From the NCBI GenBank assembly GCA_033764095.1, contig JANRJF010000255.1, positions 1 to 64,000 of the forward strand: 64,000 bases of DNA. Reading direction: 5' to 3'. The DNA comes from JBDTMT01 sp033764095 (GTDB taxonomy: Bacteria; Desulfobacterota; Binatia; HRBIN30; CADEER01). Positions 25,229 to 34,001 of this stretch are shown here, one piece after another (position 1 is the first letter of the stretch; the number at the start of each line of letters is the position of its first letter). The notes beneath the pieces were generated by a model. That model made no database searches and was not told the origin of the DNA. It was given only the letters and a program-made list of their open reading frames with translations. The translations under genes and the position numbers were made by a program.

Positions 25229-25828
25229 ATGCCGATAAGCACAAGAGATCTGCTCAAGGAGTTTTCGTTCAAGGTCGCCGTAGGACCTGACATTGGACCC
25301 GCCGTGAACCTCTTTCGACAGGTATATGAGGCTGACGTTGGCTTTGTGCCATCCGATGGAATGGACGATAGCGCTACCTACCTCATCGCCAAGTGCACCG
25401 ATGGAGACGTCGCTGCTACATTGCGATTCCTCGGACCAGAGCATCGTCCCTTCGTGTTCGAAAAATCTTGTGAGGTGGCCCTTCCAGACGGCAGCAGGCC
25501 TGCCCTATTGAGCCGCTTTAGCGTGTCGCCGCTATTTCGCGCGGCTCCCCGCTCGATTGCGCTGCACTTTGGGATGTTGAAGCTTGCAGTCGAATTTGCG
25601 CTCCCCTTGGGCGTTACCGACCTTCTTCAATACACCCAGCCGCATCTCATCAATTTCTACCGTGCTGCGTTCTTCGAAGCCACGGGTGTGACCTTTGAGT
25701 TGCCCCCCTTGCAGAGCAAGATGCATGTTCTTCGCCTCAACTTGCGCACGCTCGATGAGCGCTGCCGAGCCTCTAACTCCCGCGGCGCAGAGTTCCTTCG
25801 TTCTCCTGATCGAATTGTGACCCCGTAA
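25229..25828 (+). CDS. GNAT-fold N-acyl amino acid / autoinducer synthase-like protein (FeeM-like)
   Basis: About 199 residues from ATG at 25229; a GTG at 25214 would add five. The fold pattern fits the acyl-homoserine-lactone synthase / FeeM group: TYLIAKCTDGDVAATLRFLGPE (beta strands 2-4), then LLSRFSVSPLFRAAPRSIALHFGMLKLAVEF, and VTDLLQYTQPHLINFYRAAFFEATG near the C terminus. FeeM-type enzymes move a long acyl chain from an ACP onto an amino acid such as tyrosine; AHL synthases use S-adenosylmethionine. It is divergent from an operon that encodes ACP, ketoacyl synthase and desaturase, which fits an ACP-dependent acyl donor. It ends 3 bases before the histidine kinase gene. The amine substrate cannot be told from sequence. 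Confidence 0.75.
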   Translation: MPISTRDLLKEFSFKVAVGPDIGPAVNLFRQVYEADVGFVPSDGMDDSATYLIAKCTDGDVAATLRFLGPEHRPFVFEKSCEVALPDGSRPALLSRFSVSPLFRAAPRSIALHFGMLKLAVEFALPLGVTDLLQYTQPHLINFYRAAFFEATGVTFELPPLQSKMHVLRLNLRTLDERCRASNSRGAEFLRSPDRIVTP

Positions 25829-25831
25829 GTA

Positions 25832-27925
25832 ATGCTCCCTTCCTGGTTCGTACCCCTAGTGGCAGCCCTCGCAACGGCCGCGCTGGGCGTATTTGTCGCA
25901 GTGAGGGGACCGCGAGGCGAGCTGCGCGCCGCGTTTCTGTTTTTCGCCGCCACCCTCGTCTTCTGGCACTGCTTTTATCTCGTTCTTTATTTGATACCCG
26001 ACTACCAGACTGCCTTCGAGGGCGCTCGAATTCTTAGAGTCGGATCCTTCTACATGGTCGCCGCGGTCCTGCATCTTGCAGTTTCGGCGCGAGCAAGACC
26101 AAGGCGTCTTTGGCGGTGGATTGTCATTGGCAATTACGCTCTCGCCACCTCCTTCGTTGTCGCCAATGTATTTGACGTTTGGGTGAAGGAGCTTAGGCGA
26201 ACCGACGCCGGATACGTCACAGTCGGCACGCGCTGGTACAGCATTCTGAGCCTCTACGCGTTGCTGAACTTTCTCGTCGCAATATCACTTTCGGTTCGTG
26301 ACTACTGGATCACGAGGGACCCGCGGGTCAGACAGCAGGTAGGCTTTTGGCTCGCGGGCATGCTGGTCGCGCTCCCCCTCGGACTCACTAATTTCCTACC
26401 TGTTTACGGGGTCGAGTTTCCCCCGCTAGGCAATCTTGGAGCGGCCCTTTGGACCGGAATCGTGGCGTACGCGATCGTCCGCCACAGATTGATGGACATC
26501 GACGTATTTGTCACCAAGGGGCTCGCTTACGCAGCAGTTACTCTTGTCTTGGTGACGCCAGCAATCGCAGTGTCAGTTATCCTACAGTGGTGGGCGTTCC
26601 GTGCGGTCGACTATGAATTTACGGCGGCGCTCGCGGTCCTGTTCTTGTCGATTGCCGTTTGTTTTCCGCTGGTTGTGTTCAGTGCCGAAGAGCGCCTGCA
26701 ACGATCGCTGTTTCGCGCCCGCACCCAGACGCGTCGAGATCTTGCCGCCTTCTCCCGCAGCATGGTCAAAATTCTCGATAGACAAAGACTGATGGCGGAG
26801 ATCTGCAACCGGCTGCACGATCTTCTCGACGTCGAACGGGTTGCAATTTACCTCTTGGATTCTTCAGGTACGCGGTTGGAACTTCGGAAGAGCCAAGGAA
26901 CCCATGCAGAAACGACGGAGTTTGGGAGTCAACATCCGTTTGTTCGGTGGCTCGGCCGCCGATCCGAACCGTCGCTTCGCGAGGATGCGGAGGGGCTGGA
27001 TACGGTGCAGGCAGTCTTTGTCGAGCAAGGGTGGGAGGTCTGCTTACCGATGCATAGCGGACGTCAAATGCTCGGATTCCTAGCACTTGGGGCTCGGCAT
27101 GGGAGGCAAGCGTTCGCGGGGGGCGATCTTGAGCAGTTGGCGGCTATCTCTGACGAGGCGGGGGTCGCGTTTGAGAACGCTCGCCTGTACGAAGAGGTCC
27201 GGCGGTCCCGTGCAATCATTGATCGCACGAGCAGGCTCTCCTCGCTGGGAACCTTGGCCGCCGGGATTGCCCACGAGATCCGGAATCCTCTTGTATCGAT
27301 CCATACGTTCTTCCAAATGGCGCCGACTCGACTCGGCGACGAAGAGTTCATGACTTCATTCCTAGGACTGGCGGGAGAGGAGGTGCAGAGAATCAGTAGT
27401 TTGGTTGACGAGCTACTGATCTTTGGGAAATCGACGACGACGAATCCGACCGAGGTGCAGCCAAACGAGGTCGTCGATCGCGGCCTGGCCTTGCTAGCGC
27501 CACAGGCGCGTCAGAAGAATGTGACGCTCGATCGAAGTCTCTCAGAATCCCTCCCCCCCGTTCTGGCCGACGGCGATCAGTTGCTTCAGGTGCTCGTCAA
27601 CCTGCTCCTGAATGCGATCCAAGCTACTTTGAGCGGCGGTCGCGTCACCGTCGAAACGCGCCTGATCACGGATGAGACGGGAGAATTCTGCCAGATCGAA
27701 ATAGTCGACACGGGAGTCGGAATTCCCGCATCGGTTCGTGAAGCGATCTTCGATCCCTTCTTTACAACGAAGGACCGTGGAACCGGTCTGGGCTTGTCCG
27801 TCGCGCATCGTATCGTCGCCGAATTTGGTGGGTTCCTCTCGGTCGAAAGCGCCGAAGGCCAAGGAAGCCGATTCAGCGTCAACCTACCTGCGTGCCGTAA
27901 TCTGGAGTTTCCAGCTGGCGCTTAG
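25832..27925 (+). CDS. Multi-TM sensor histidine kinase with GAF domain (orphan)
   Basis: 697 residues. The first 290 or so carry seven to nine transmembrane helices (for example WFVPLVAALATAALGVFVAV, LYALLNFLVAISLSV, AAVTLVLVTPAIAVSVIL), like the 7TM-type sensors of PrsK-like kinases. A GAF domain (about 325-455) follows, then HisKA with phospho-acceptor His481 in AAGIAHEIRNPLVSIHTF and a HATPase domain (NLLLNAIQATL, DTGVGIP, GTGLGLSVAHRIV). It starts 3 bases after the acyl-transferase-like gene, so the two are co-expressed. No response regulator is adjacent. The membrane part could sense a lipid signal made by the neighbouring genes; this is inference. Confidence 0.9.
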   Translation: MLPSWFVPLVAALATAALGVFVAVRGPRGELRAAFLFFAATLVFWHCFYLVLYLIPDYQTAFEGARILRVGSFYMVAAVLHLAVSARARPRRLWRWIVIGNYALATSFVVANVFDVWVKELRRTDAGYVTVGTRWYSILSLYALLNFLVAISLSVRDYWITRDPRVRQQVGFWLAGMLVALPLGLTNFLPVYGVEFPPLGNLGAALWTGIVAYAIVRHRLMDIDVFVTKGLAYAAVTLVLVTPAIAVSVILQWWAFRAVDYEFTAALAVLFLSIAVCFPLVVFSAEERLQRSLFRARTQTRRDLAAFSRSMVKILDRQRLMAEICNRLHDLLDVERVAIYLLDSSGTRLELRKSQGTHAETTEFGSQHPFVRWLGRRSEPSLREDAEGLDTVQAVFVEQGWEVCLPMHSGRQMLGFLALGARHGRQAFAGGDLEQLAAISDEAGVAFENARLYEEVRRSRAIIDRTSRLSSLGTLAAGIAHEIRNPLVSIHTFFQMAPTRLGDEEFMTSFLGLAGEEVQRISSLVDELLIFGKSTTTNPTEVQPNEVVDRGLALLAPQARQKNVTLDRSLSESLPPVLADGDQLLQVLVNLLLNAIQATLSGGRVTVETRLITDETGEFCQIEIVDTGVGIPASVREAIFDPFFTTKDRGTGLGLSVAHRIVAEFGGFLSVESAEGQGSRFSVNLPACRNLEFPAGA

Positions 27926-28301
27926 AGCGGTGGTTAATCCGAACCGCGAGTTGGACGGGTTCGGCAAACAACGGGCGGCAAGCGGGATACCGGCGAGCGC
28001 ACGCTTTGGGATGCCGTGCATCCGGGGCGGCGCTGGAGCGAGTTCCAGCCGATTCGCGGCCACGGTGCTCGCCAATTGGCGACGCGGCCAAGACGTGCCG
28101 TCGCCGCCGCAAGTCGCCAGGACCAAGCAGCGTTCCAAACGTCAGATATTGAACGATGGCATCATTCCTGACGACATCTTCGAAGAGCCGGCCGACGACG
28201 CCGACAACGACTCAAACCCGGATACTTAGCCTCAAACCCGGACAGTCCCTCGCCCCTAGGTCGATTGATTCCGGGCGCGGGGCCTGCGAGAATAGGGTTC
28301 T
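27926..28301 (+). other. Island right edge: gene remnant, no intact gene
   Basis: 376 bases without a convincing gene. A plus-strand frame runs out of the kinase gene to 28229, but its first half is shadow coding. The part after 27930 contains FGMPCIRG and FAATVLANWRRGQDV, which faintly recall DUF433-type antitoxins (GKPCIRGTR), suggesting a decayed toxin-antitoxin gene. This is a weak resemblance. Base composition changes here from island-like to the GC-rich background. Confidence 0.3.
28211..28242. repeat. Short direct repeat at island boundary
   Basis: CTCAAACCCGGA occurs at 28211-28222 and again at 28231-28242. It lies exactly where lower-GC sequence gives way to the CarD gene. I found no matching copy at the left edge near 18.7 kb, so it is not a clear attachment site. 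Confidence 0.5.
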
Positions 28302-28811
28302 ATGCCGCGCGCTGGTAAGGCTGAATCGTTGTTCAAGGTTGGAGAGAAGGTCGTCTACCCTGCACACGGAGTCGGCGTAATCCAGAGCATCCAGACCAAG
28401 GTCGTCTCCGGGACCGAGAAGACGTTTTACATGCTGAAAATCCTGGACAGCGACATGACCATCATGATCCCGACCGAGAACGTGGCCTCCGTGGGGCTGC
28501 GGCGGGTGATCGGGCGGGAAATGGTCACCAAGGTCTACAAGATCCTGCGCGAGAAGCGGGTCGAGATCGACCAACAGACGTGGAACCGGCGCTACCGGGA
28601 GTACACCGAGAAGATCAAGACCGGCTCGGTCCTGGAGATCGCCAAGGTGCTGCGCGACCTGTTCGTGCTGAAGGGCGACAAGGAGCTGTCCTTCGGCGAA
28701 CGGAAGATGCTGGATACGGCGCGCAACCTGCTGGTCAAAGAGCTCTCCATCGCTCGCTCCCACCCGGAGGAGAAGATCATGGAAGAGCTCAAGAACATCT
28801 TCGCCCACTGA
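28302..28811 (+). CDS. carD: CarD family RNA polymerase-binding regulator
   Basis: 169 residues, the usual CarD/CdnL length. The N-terminal RNA-polymerase-interaction domain is clear (FKVGEKVVYPAHGVGVIQSIQ, then FYMLKILDSDMTIMIPTENVASVGLR), followed by the helical C-terminal domain (WNRRYREYTEKIKTG, LRDLFVLKGDKELSFGERKMLDTARNLLVKEL). CarD binds the polymerase beta subunit and stabilises open complexes, mainly at rRNA and housekeeping promoters. ispD follows 35 bases later, a pairing common in Deltaproteobacteria and relatives. First gene of normal high-GC composition after the island. Confidence 0.95.
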   Translation: MPRAGKAESLFKVGEKVVYPAHGVGVIQSIQTKVVSGTEKTFYMLKILDSDMTIMIPTENVASVGLRRVIGREMVTKVYKILREKRVEIDQQTWNRRYREYTEKIKTGSVLEIAKVLRDLFVLKGDKELSFGERKMLDTARNLLVKELSIARSHPEEKIMEELKNIFAH

Positions 28812-28846
28812 CCGCCGGGCGCGGCGCCGTCTGACGGCCCCTTCAC

Positions 28847-29533
28847 GTGTCGATCGTCGCGATCGTCGTCGCCGGTGGCCCCGGCAGTCGCCTCGGAGCC
28901 GACGTCCCGAAGGGGTTCGTCCGCCTCGCCGGCGAGGCGCTGATGGCGCGCTCGCTGCGCGCCATGCTGGCGTCGCCGGTGGTGAGCCGCGCGGTGGTGG
29001 TGGTGCCGCCCGGCCACACCGACGAAGCCAAGGCACTGCTGGAGTCGGCGCGCGACGCGCGCCCGCTGCTGGTGATCGAGGGCGGCGTGGAACGGCAGGA
29101 CTCGGTGCGCAACGGCCTGGCCGCGGCCGGCGATGCCGACGTGGTCGCCATCCACGACGCCGCCCGGCCGTTCGTCAGCCGGGCGGCGGTCGACGACGCC
29201 ATCGCGACGGCTCGCCAATACGGCGCGGCCATCGTCGCCACGCCGGCCACCGACACGATCAAGCTGGTGCATCCGGACGGCTGGGTCGAGACGACCCCAC
29301 CGCGCGACCGCCTGTGGCTGGCGCAGACCCCGCAGGTCTTTCGCGCCAACCTGCTGCGCCGCGCCCACGCGCGCGCGCCACACAGTCTCGCCACCGACGA
29401 CGCGCTGCTGGTCGAGGCGCTCGGCGAGCGCGTCTACGTCGTGCGCGGCAACCCGGAGAACCGCAAGATCACGACGCCCGACGACCTGCGCTGGGCCGAG
29501 GCGCTGCTGGCGCGCGCGCCAGCCCCTCGTTGA
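28847..29533 (+). CDS. ispD: 2-C-methyl-D-erythritol 4-phosphate cytidylyltransferase
   Basis: 228 residues from a GTG. The nucleotide-binding loop AIVVAGGPGSRLGADVPKGF, the HDAARPF motif, the TPATDTIK segment and the TPQVFR motif are all present, as is the C-terminal GNPENRKITTPDDL. IspD couples methylerythritol phosphate to CTP in the non-mevalonate isoprenoid pathway in the cytoplasm. Probably co-transcribed with carD. Its 3' end overlaps the convergent larE gene by 65 bases, so either gene could have a slightly different natural stop context. Confidence 0.95.
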   Translation: MSIVAIVVAGGPGSRLGADVPKGFVRLAGEALMARSLRAMLASPVVSRAVVVVPPGHTDEAKALLESARDARPLLVIEGGVERQDSVRNGLAAAGDADVVAIHDAARPFVSRAAVDDAIATARQYGAAIVATPATDTIKLVHPDGWVETTPPRDRLWLAQTPQVFRANLLRRAHARAPHSLATDDALLVEALGERVYVVRGNPENRKITTPDDLRWAEALLARAPAPR

Positions 29534-30320
29534 GGCTGCCCGAGCGGAATCCCTGCAGGTCGACCGTCACGTAGCGGAAGCCGAGCGCGCGCAGGGCGGC
29601 CACCACCGCCTCGCGCACCGGCGGCTCGGCCAGACGGGCCACGTCCGCCGCCGGCACCTCGATGCGCGCGATCGGGTCGTGGACGCGCACGCGGCACTCG
29701 CGGAATCCGAGCCGATGCAGCGCCGCCTCGGCGCCGGCGACGCGGCGCAGCCCGTCGAGGGTGATGCGCGTGCCGTACGGGAAGCGCGACGACAGGCACG
29801 GGCTCGACGGCTTGTCCGCCGTCGGCAGACCGAGCTGGCGGCTGAGCCGCCGGATCTCGTCCTTCGACAACCCGACCTCGGCGAGCGGATGGCGCACCGC
29901 GTGCTCCTCCGCCGCCTTCAACCCCGGCCGGTAGTCGCCGAGGTCATCGAGGTTGACGCCGTCGACGACCACCGCGATGCCGCGCCGATCCGCCTCGGCG
30001 CGGCAGATGGTATAGAGACTGCCCTTGCAGAAGAAGCAGCGGTTCACCGGATTGTCGGCATAGCCGGGAATGTGGAGCTCGTTGGCGTCGACGACGACGT
30101 GCTCGACGCCGAGCGCCTCCGCCAGTACGCGCGCCATCGTCTCGTCGGCCTCCGGCGCGGTGGGCGAACGCGTCGTCAGCGCGACCGCCGCGGCGCCGAG
30201 CTCGGCGTGCGCGACCTGCAACAGGAAGCTCGAGTCGACCCCACCGGAGAAGGCGACCACCAGCGGCCCGAGCTCGCGCAGCAGGGCGCGCAACGCGCTC
30301 AGCTTCGCATCGGCATCCAT
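29469..30320 (-). CDS. larE: LarE-type ATP-dependent sulfur transferase
   Basis: 283 residues. The PP-loop motif is VAFSGGVDSSFLLQVA (about residues 22-37). LarE adenylates the precursor of the nickel-pincer cofactor and donates sulfur. Three cysteines typical of the Fe-S variant are visible: CFFC in NRCFFCKGSL and Cys in SSPCLSSRFPYGTRIT. The cluster type is expected to allow catalytic turnover, unlike the sacrificial single-Cys form; this is from family knowledge. ATG begins directly after the cysK stop, so the two are coupled. larB, larC and larA are not in the window, so the client enzyme is unknown. Confidence 0.9.
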   Translation of the reverse strand: MDADAKLSALRALLRELGPLVVAFSGGVDSSFLLQVAHAELGAAAVALTTRSPTAPEADETMARVLAEALGVEHVVVDANELHIPGYADNPVNRCFFCKGSLYTICRAEADRRGIAVVVDGVNLDDLGDYRPGLKAAEEHAVRHPLAEVGLSKDEIRRLSRQLGLPTADKPSSPCLSSRFPYGTRITLDGLRRVAGAEAALHRLGFRECRVRVHDPIARIEVPAADVARLAEPPVREAVVAALRALGFRYVTVDLQGFRSGSLNEGLARAPAAPRPSAGRRAS

Positions 30321-31253
<933 letters not shown>

Positions 31254-31293
31254 CCGATAACGCCTACTTCCTGCCCGCAGGACTACCGGCGCC

Positions 31294-32211
31294 ATGCCGT
31301 TCAAGTCAATTGAGCCAGCCGCGACGCTGGTGCTGTTCCCCGGCGCGCTGGGCGACCTGCTGTGCTGCTGGCCGGCCCTGGCGGCACTGGCGCGCCAGGG
31401 GCCGCTGACGCTGGCGGCGCACGCCGCCCCCGCCAGCGTGCTGCCGGCCGAGCTCGGCGCACGGTTGTCGATCGACCGGCGCGAGTTCGCCGACCTCTTC
31501 GCCGACGCGCCGCTCGCGCCCGCCACGCGCGCCCTGCTCGGCGGCTTCGCGCGGGTGGAGAGCTTCACCGGCCACGGCGCCGCCGGATTCGCCGAGCGAC
31601 TCGCCGCGGCCAGTCGCACGCGGCCCGCGATCCACCCGTTCCGCGCCATGCGACACGGCGAGCACGCCAGCGCGTACTACGCGCGCTGCCTGCGCGTCGC
31701 GATCGACTGCACCCGACTGCCGGTCGCGGCCGACGCCGCCGCGTGGAGCGCCGAGCTCTGGCGCCAGCGGCGCCTCGGCCCGCGCGTGCTGGTCATCCAT
31801 CCCGGCAGCGGCGCCGCACCGAAGAACTGGCAGGGCATGGCGGACGCGGCGCGCGCCTGGCGCGCCGCCGGCGGCGCGGTGCTGGCGCTCGCCGGTCCGG
31901 CCGAGCTCGAGCGCGCCATCGACCTGCCCGCCGACCTGACGCTGCGCGACGCGCCGCTGCCGCGCGTCGCCGCGGTGCTGCAGCGCGCCGCGCGCTACCT
32001 GGGGAACGACTCGGGCATCAGCCATCTCGCCGGACTGGTCGGCGCGCGCGGCGTCGCGCTGTTCGGCAACAGCGATCCCGACACCTGGCGGCCGCTCGGC
32101 GGGCTGCGCGTCGAGCACGCGCCGGCCGCCTGCCCCAGCTGCGGCCCGGACGTGTTCTGCCAGCACCGCCTGCCGCTGCGCCGGGTCATGGCCGCCCTCG
32201 CCGCCGACTGA
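31294..32211 (+). CDS. Glycosyltransferase family 9 (heptosyltransferase-like)
   Basis: 305 residues, GT-B fold. N-terminal FPGALGDLLCCWPALAAL matches the GT9 start; the C-terminal half has the nucleotide-sugar site (VLVIHPGSGAAPKNW) and YLGNDSGISHLAG, the family hallmark. Such enzymes add ADP-heptose or related sugars to lipopolysaccharide core at the inner membrane. It is shorter than WaaC/WaaF (about 330-350). No other LPS-core gene is adjacent, so exact sugar is unknown. Confidence 0.88.
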   Translation: MPFKSIEPAATLVLFPGALGDLLCCWPALAALARQGPLTLAAHAAPASVLPAELGARLSIDRREFADLFADAPLAPATRALLGGFARVESFTGHGAAGFAERLAAASRTRPAIHPFRAMRHGEHASAYYARCLRVAIDCTRLPVAADAAAWSAELWRQRRLGPRVLVIHPGSGAAPKNWQGMADAARAWRAAGGAVLALAGPAELERAIDLPADLTLRDAPLPRVAAVLQRAARYLGNDSGISHLAGLVGARGVALFGNSDPDTWRPLGGLRVEHAPAACPSCGPDVFCQHRLPLRRVMAALAAD

Positions 32212-32271
32212 CCGAGCGGCGGTTGCGAGACGCGCCGGTGCGGCGTAGGCACGGCGCGGGGGATCTCCGCC

Positions 32272-33966
32272 ATGTACGATCTGATCATTCGCGACGCCGA
32301 TCTCGTCGACGGCAGCGGCGCCGCCCGGCAACGCGGCGACCTGGCGATCGCCGACGGCCGCATCGCCGCGATCGGCGACGTGCAAGGCGCGGCGCACCGC
32401 GAGATCCACGCCGCCGGGCGCGTCGCCACCCCCGGGTTCATCGACGTGCACACGCACTACGACTGCCAGGTGTCGTGGGATCCGGCGCTGACGCCGTCGT
32501 CCTGGCACGGCGTCACCAGCGTGGTGATGGGCAACTGCGGCTTCTCGATCGCGCCCTGCCGGCGCGCGCATCGCGATCTGCTGATGGAGATGCTGCTCTA
32601 CGTCGAGGGCATGCCGACCGAAGCGCTGCGCGCCGGCATCCGCTGGGAGTGGGAGTGCTTCCCGGAGTATCTGGACGCCGTCGAACGGGCGCGCCCGGCG
32701 GTGAACACCGCCGCCTTCGTCGGCCACTCGGCGGTGCGCTACTTCGTCATGGGCGACGCCGCCGCCGAACGCGCCGCCAACGCCGACGAGCTGGCGCGCA
32801 TGCAGGACGTCGTGCGCGAGGCGCTGCGCGCCGGCGCGATCGGCTTCTCGACGTCCGAGTCGCCGACCCACTTCTTCGGCAGCGGCGTACCGGTGCCGAG
32901 CCGCGTCGCGCCGCGCGACGAGCTGCTGGCGCTGAGCCGCGTGCTCGGCGAGCTCGGCCGCGGCCTGGTCGAGGTGGCGCCGCTGCACCTGCTCGGCGGC
33001 ACCGACGACAAGCTCGCCGACCAGGCGTTCTACGCCGAGGTCGCGCGCGCCTGCGGCCGACCGGTCACCTGGGCGCCGCTGCTCGCCAATCCGTTCGATC
33101 CATCCGGCGCGCTGCAGATCATCGAACAGGCGGCGGCGGAACAACGCGCCGGCGCCCAGGTGTATCCGCAGGTCGGCTGCCGGCCGCTGGAAGTGCGCAT
33201 CTCGTTCGCCAGCGCCGGCATCGCGGTGGCCAACAACCCGTTCTGGAGCCCGATCGTCGCCCAGCCGCTGGCCGAGCGGGTCGCGCAGCTGCGCAGCCGC
33301 GCGTTCCGCGACGAGCTGCGCGCCATGTCGTCGGGCGGCGGCTTCGTCGCCGCGCTGGCGCCGAGCTGGCATCACATCCTGCTGCGCCTGTCCGGCAACC
33401 CGGCGCACGCGCCGCTGATCGATCGCAGCATTGCCGAGCTGGTCGCCGAGCGCGGCGGCGACGAGGTGGACACGCTGCTCGATCTCGCCCTCGCCGCCGA
33501 CCTCGACTGCCAGTTCGGCGTGCCGATCATGAACACCGACGAAGCCGTGGTCGGCCAGCTGCTGCGCCATCCGGCCGCGCTGGTGGCGCTCTCCGATGCC
33601 GGAGCGCACGTCGACACGCTCGCCGACCAGGGGTTCACCACGACGCTGCTCGCCCACTGGGCGCGCGATCGCCGCGCGCTCACGCTCGAGGCCGCGGTCC
33701 GCCTGGTCACCGCGGTGCCCAGCACCCTCTACGGCCTCGGCCAGCGCGGGCAATTGCGCGTCGGCTGGGCCGCCGACGTCGTGCTGTTCGACGAAGCGCG
33801 CCTCGGCCTGCAGCGCACCGAATTGGTGCGCGACCTCCCCGGCGGCGCCGCGCGTCTCATTCAGCGTCCGCTCGGCATCACGCACGTGCTGGTCAACGGC
33901 GCCGTGCTGGTCGACGATGGCGCCCAGACCGACGCGCGCAGCGGCCGCGTGCTGCGCGGCGCCTGA
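32272..33966 (+). CDS. Amidohydrolase of the D-aminoacylase family
   Basis: 564 residues. N-terminal composite domain (MYDLIIRDADLVDGSG), then metal-binding HTH in TPGFIDVHTHYDCQVSWDPAL and Cys in VVMGNCGFSIAP, and the conserved Asp in LSDAGAHVDT near residue 440. This matches N-acyl-D-amino-acid deacylases and the related large amidohydrolases that hydrolyse amide bonds with one or two zinc ions. Substrate is not predictable. It precedes mtnA by 35 bases, so they may be co-transcribed. The product could also hydrolyse N-acyl amino acids such as those the island might make, but nothing links them directly. Confidence 0.85.
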   Translation: MYDLIIRDADLVDGSGAARQRGDLAIADGRIAAIGDVQGAAHREIHAAGRVATPGFIDVHTHYDCQVSWDPALTPSSWHGVTSVVMGNCGFSIAPCRRAHRDLLMEMLLYVEGMPTEALRAGIRWEWECFPEYLDAVERARPAVNTAAFVGHSAVRYFVMGDAAAERAANADELARMQDVVREALRAGAIGFSTSESPTHFFGSGVPVPSRVAPRDELLALSRVLGELGRGLVEVAPLHLLGGTDDKLADQAFYAEVARACGRPVTWAPLLANPFDPSGALQIIEQAAAEQRAGAQVYPQVGCRPLEVRISFASAGIAVANNPFWSPIVAQPLAERVAQLRSRAFRDELRAMSSGGGFVAALAPSWHHILLRLSGNPAHAPLIDRSIAELVAERGGDEVDTLLDLALAADLDCQFGVPIMNTDEAVVGQLLRHPAALVALSDAGAHVDTLADQGFTTTLLAHWARDRRALTLEAAVRLVTAVPSTLYGLGQRGQLRVGWAADVVLFDEARLGLQRTELVRDLPGGAARLIQRPLGITHVLVNGAVLVDDGAQTDARSGRVLRGA

Positions 33967-34001
33967 CAGGGATCGCCTTGAAAACCCGACAGGTCGCAAC
34001 T

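Noticed and set aside
25105..25293. Small minus-strand frame in the divergent promoter region
   Set aside because: No Shine-Dalgarno, no conserved features, overlaps the acyltransferase start.
27738..28229. A 163-codon plus-strand frame
   Set aside because: Its first 60 codons are shadow of the kinase gene and the rest lacks a start or clear domain; recorded only as a remnant.
28211..28242. Integration attachment site
   Set aside because: The 12-base repeat has no second copy at the left island edge, and no integrase or tRNA gene is present.
31306..33999. An 897-codon minus-strand open frame
   Set aside because: Antisense to the glycosyltransferase and amidohydrolase genes, which have clear domains; composition is shadow-like.
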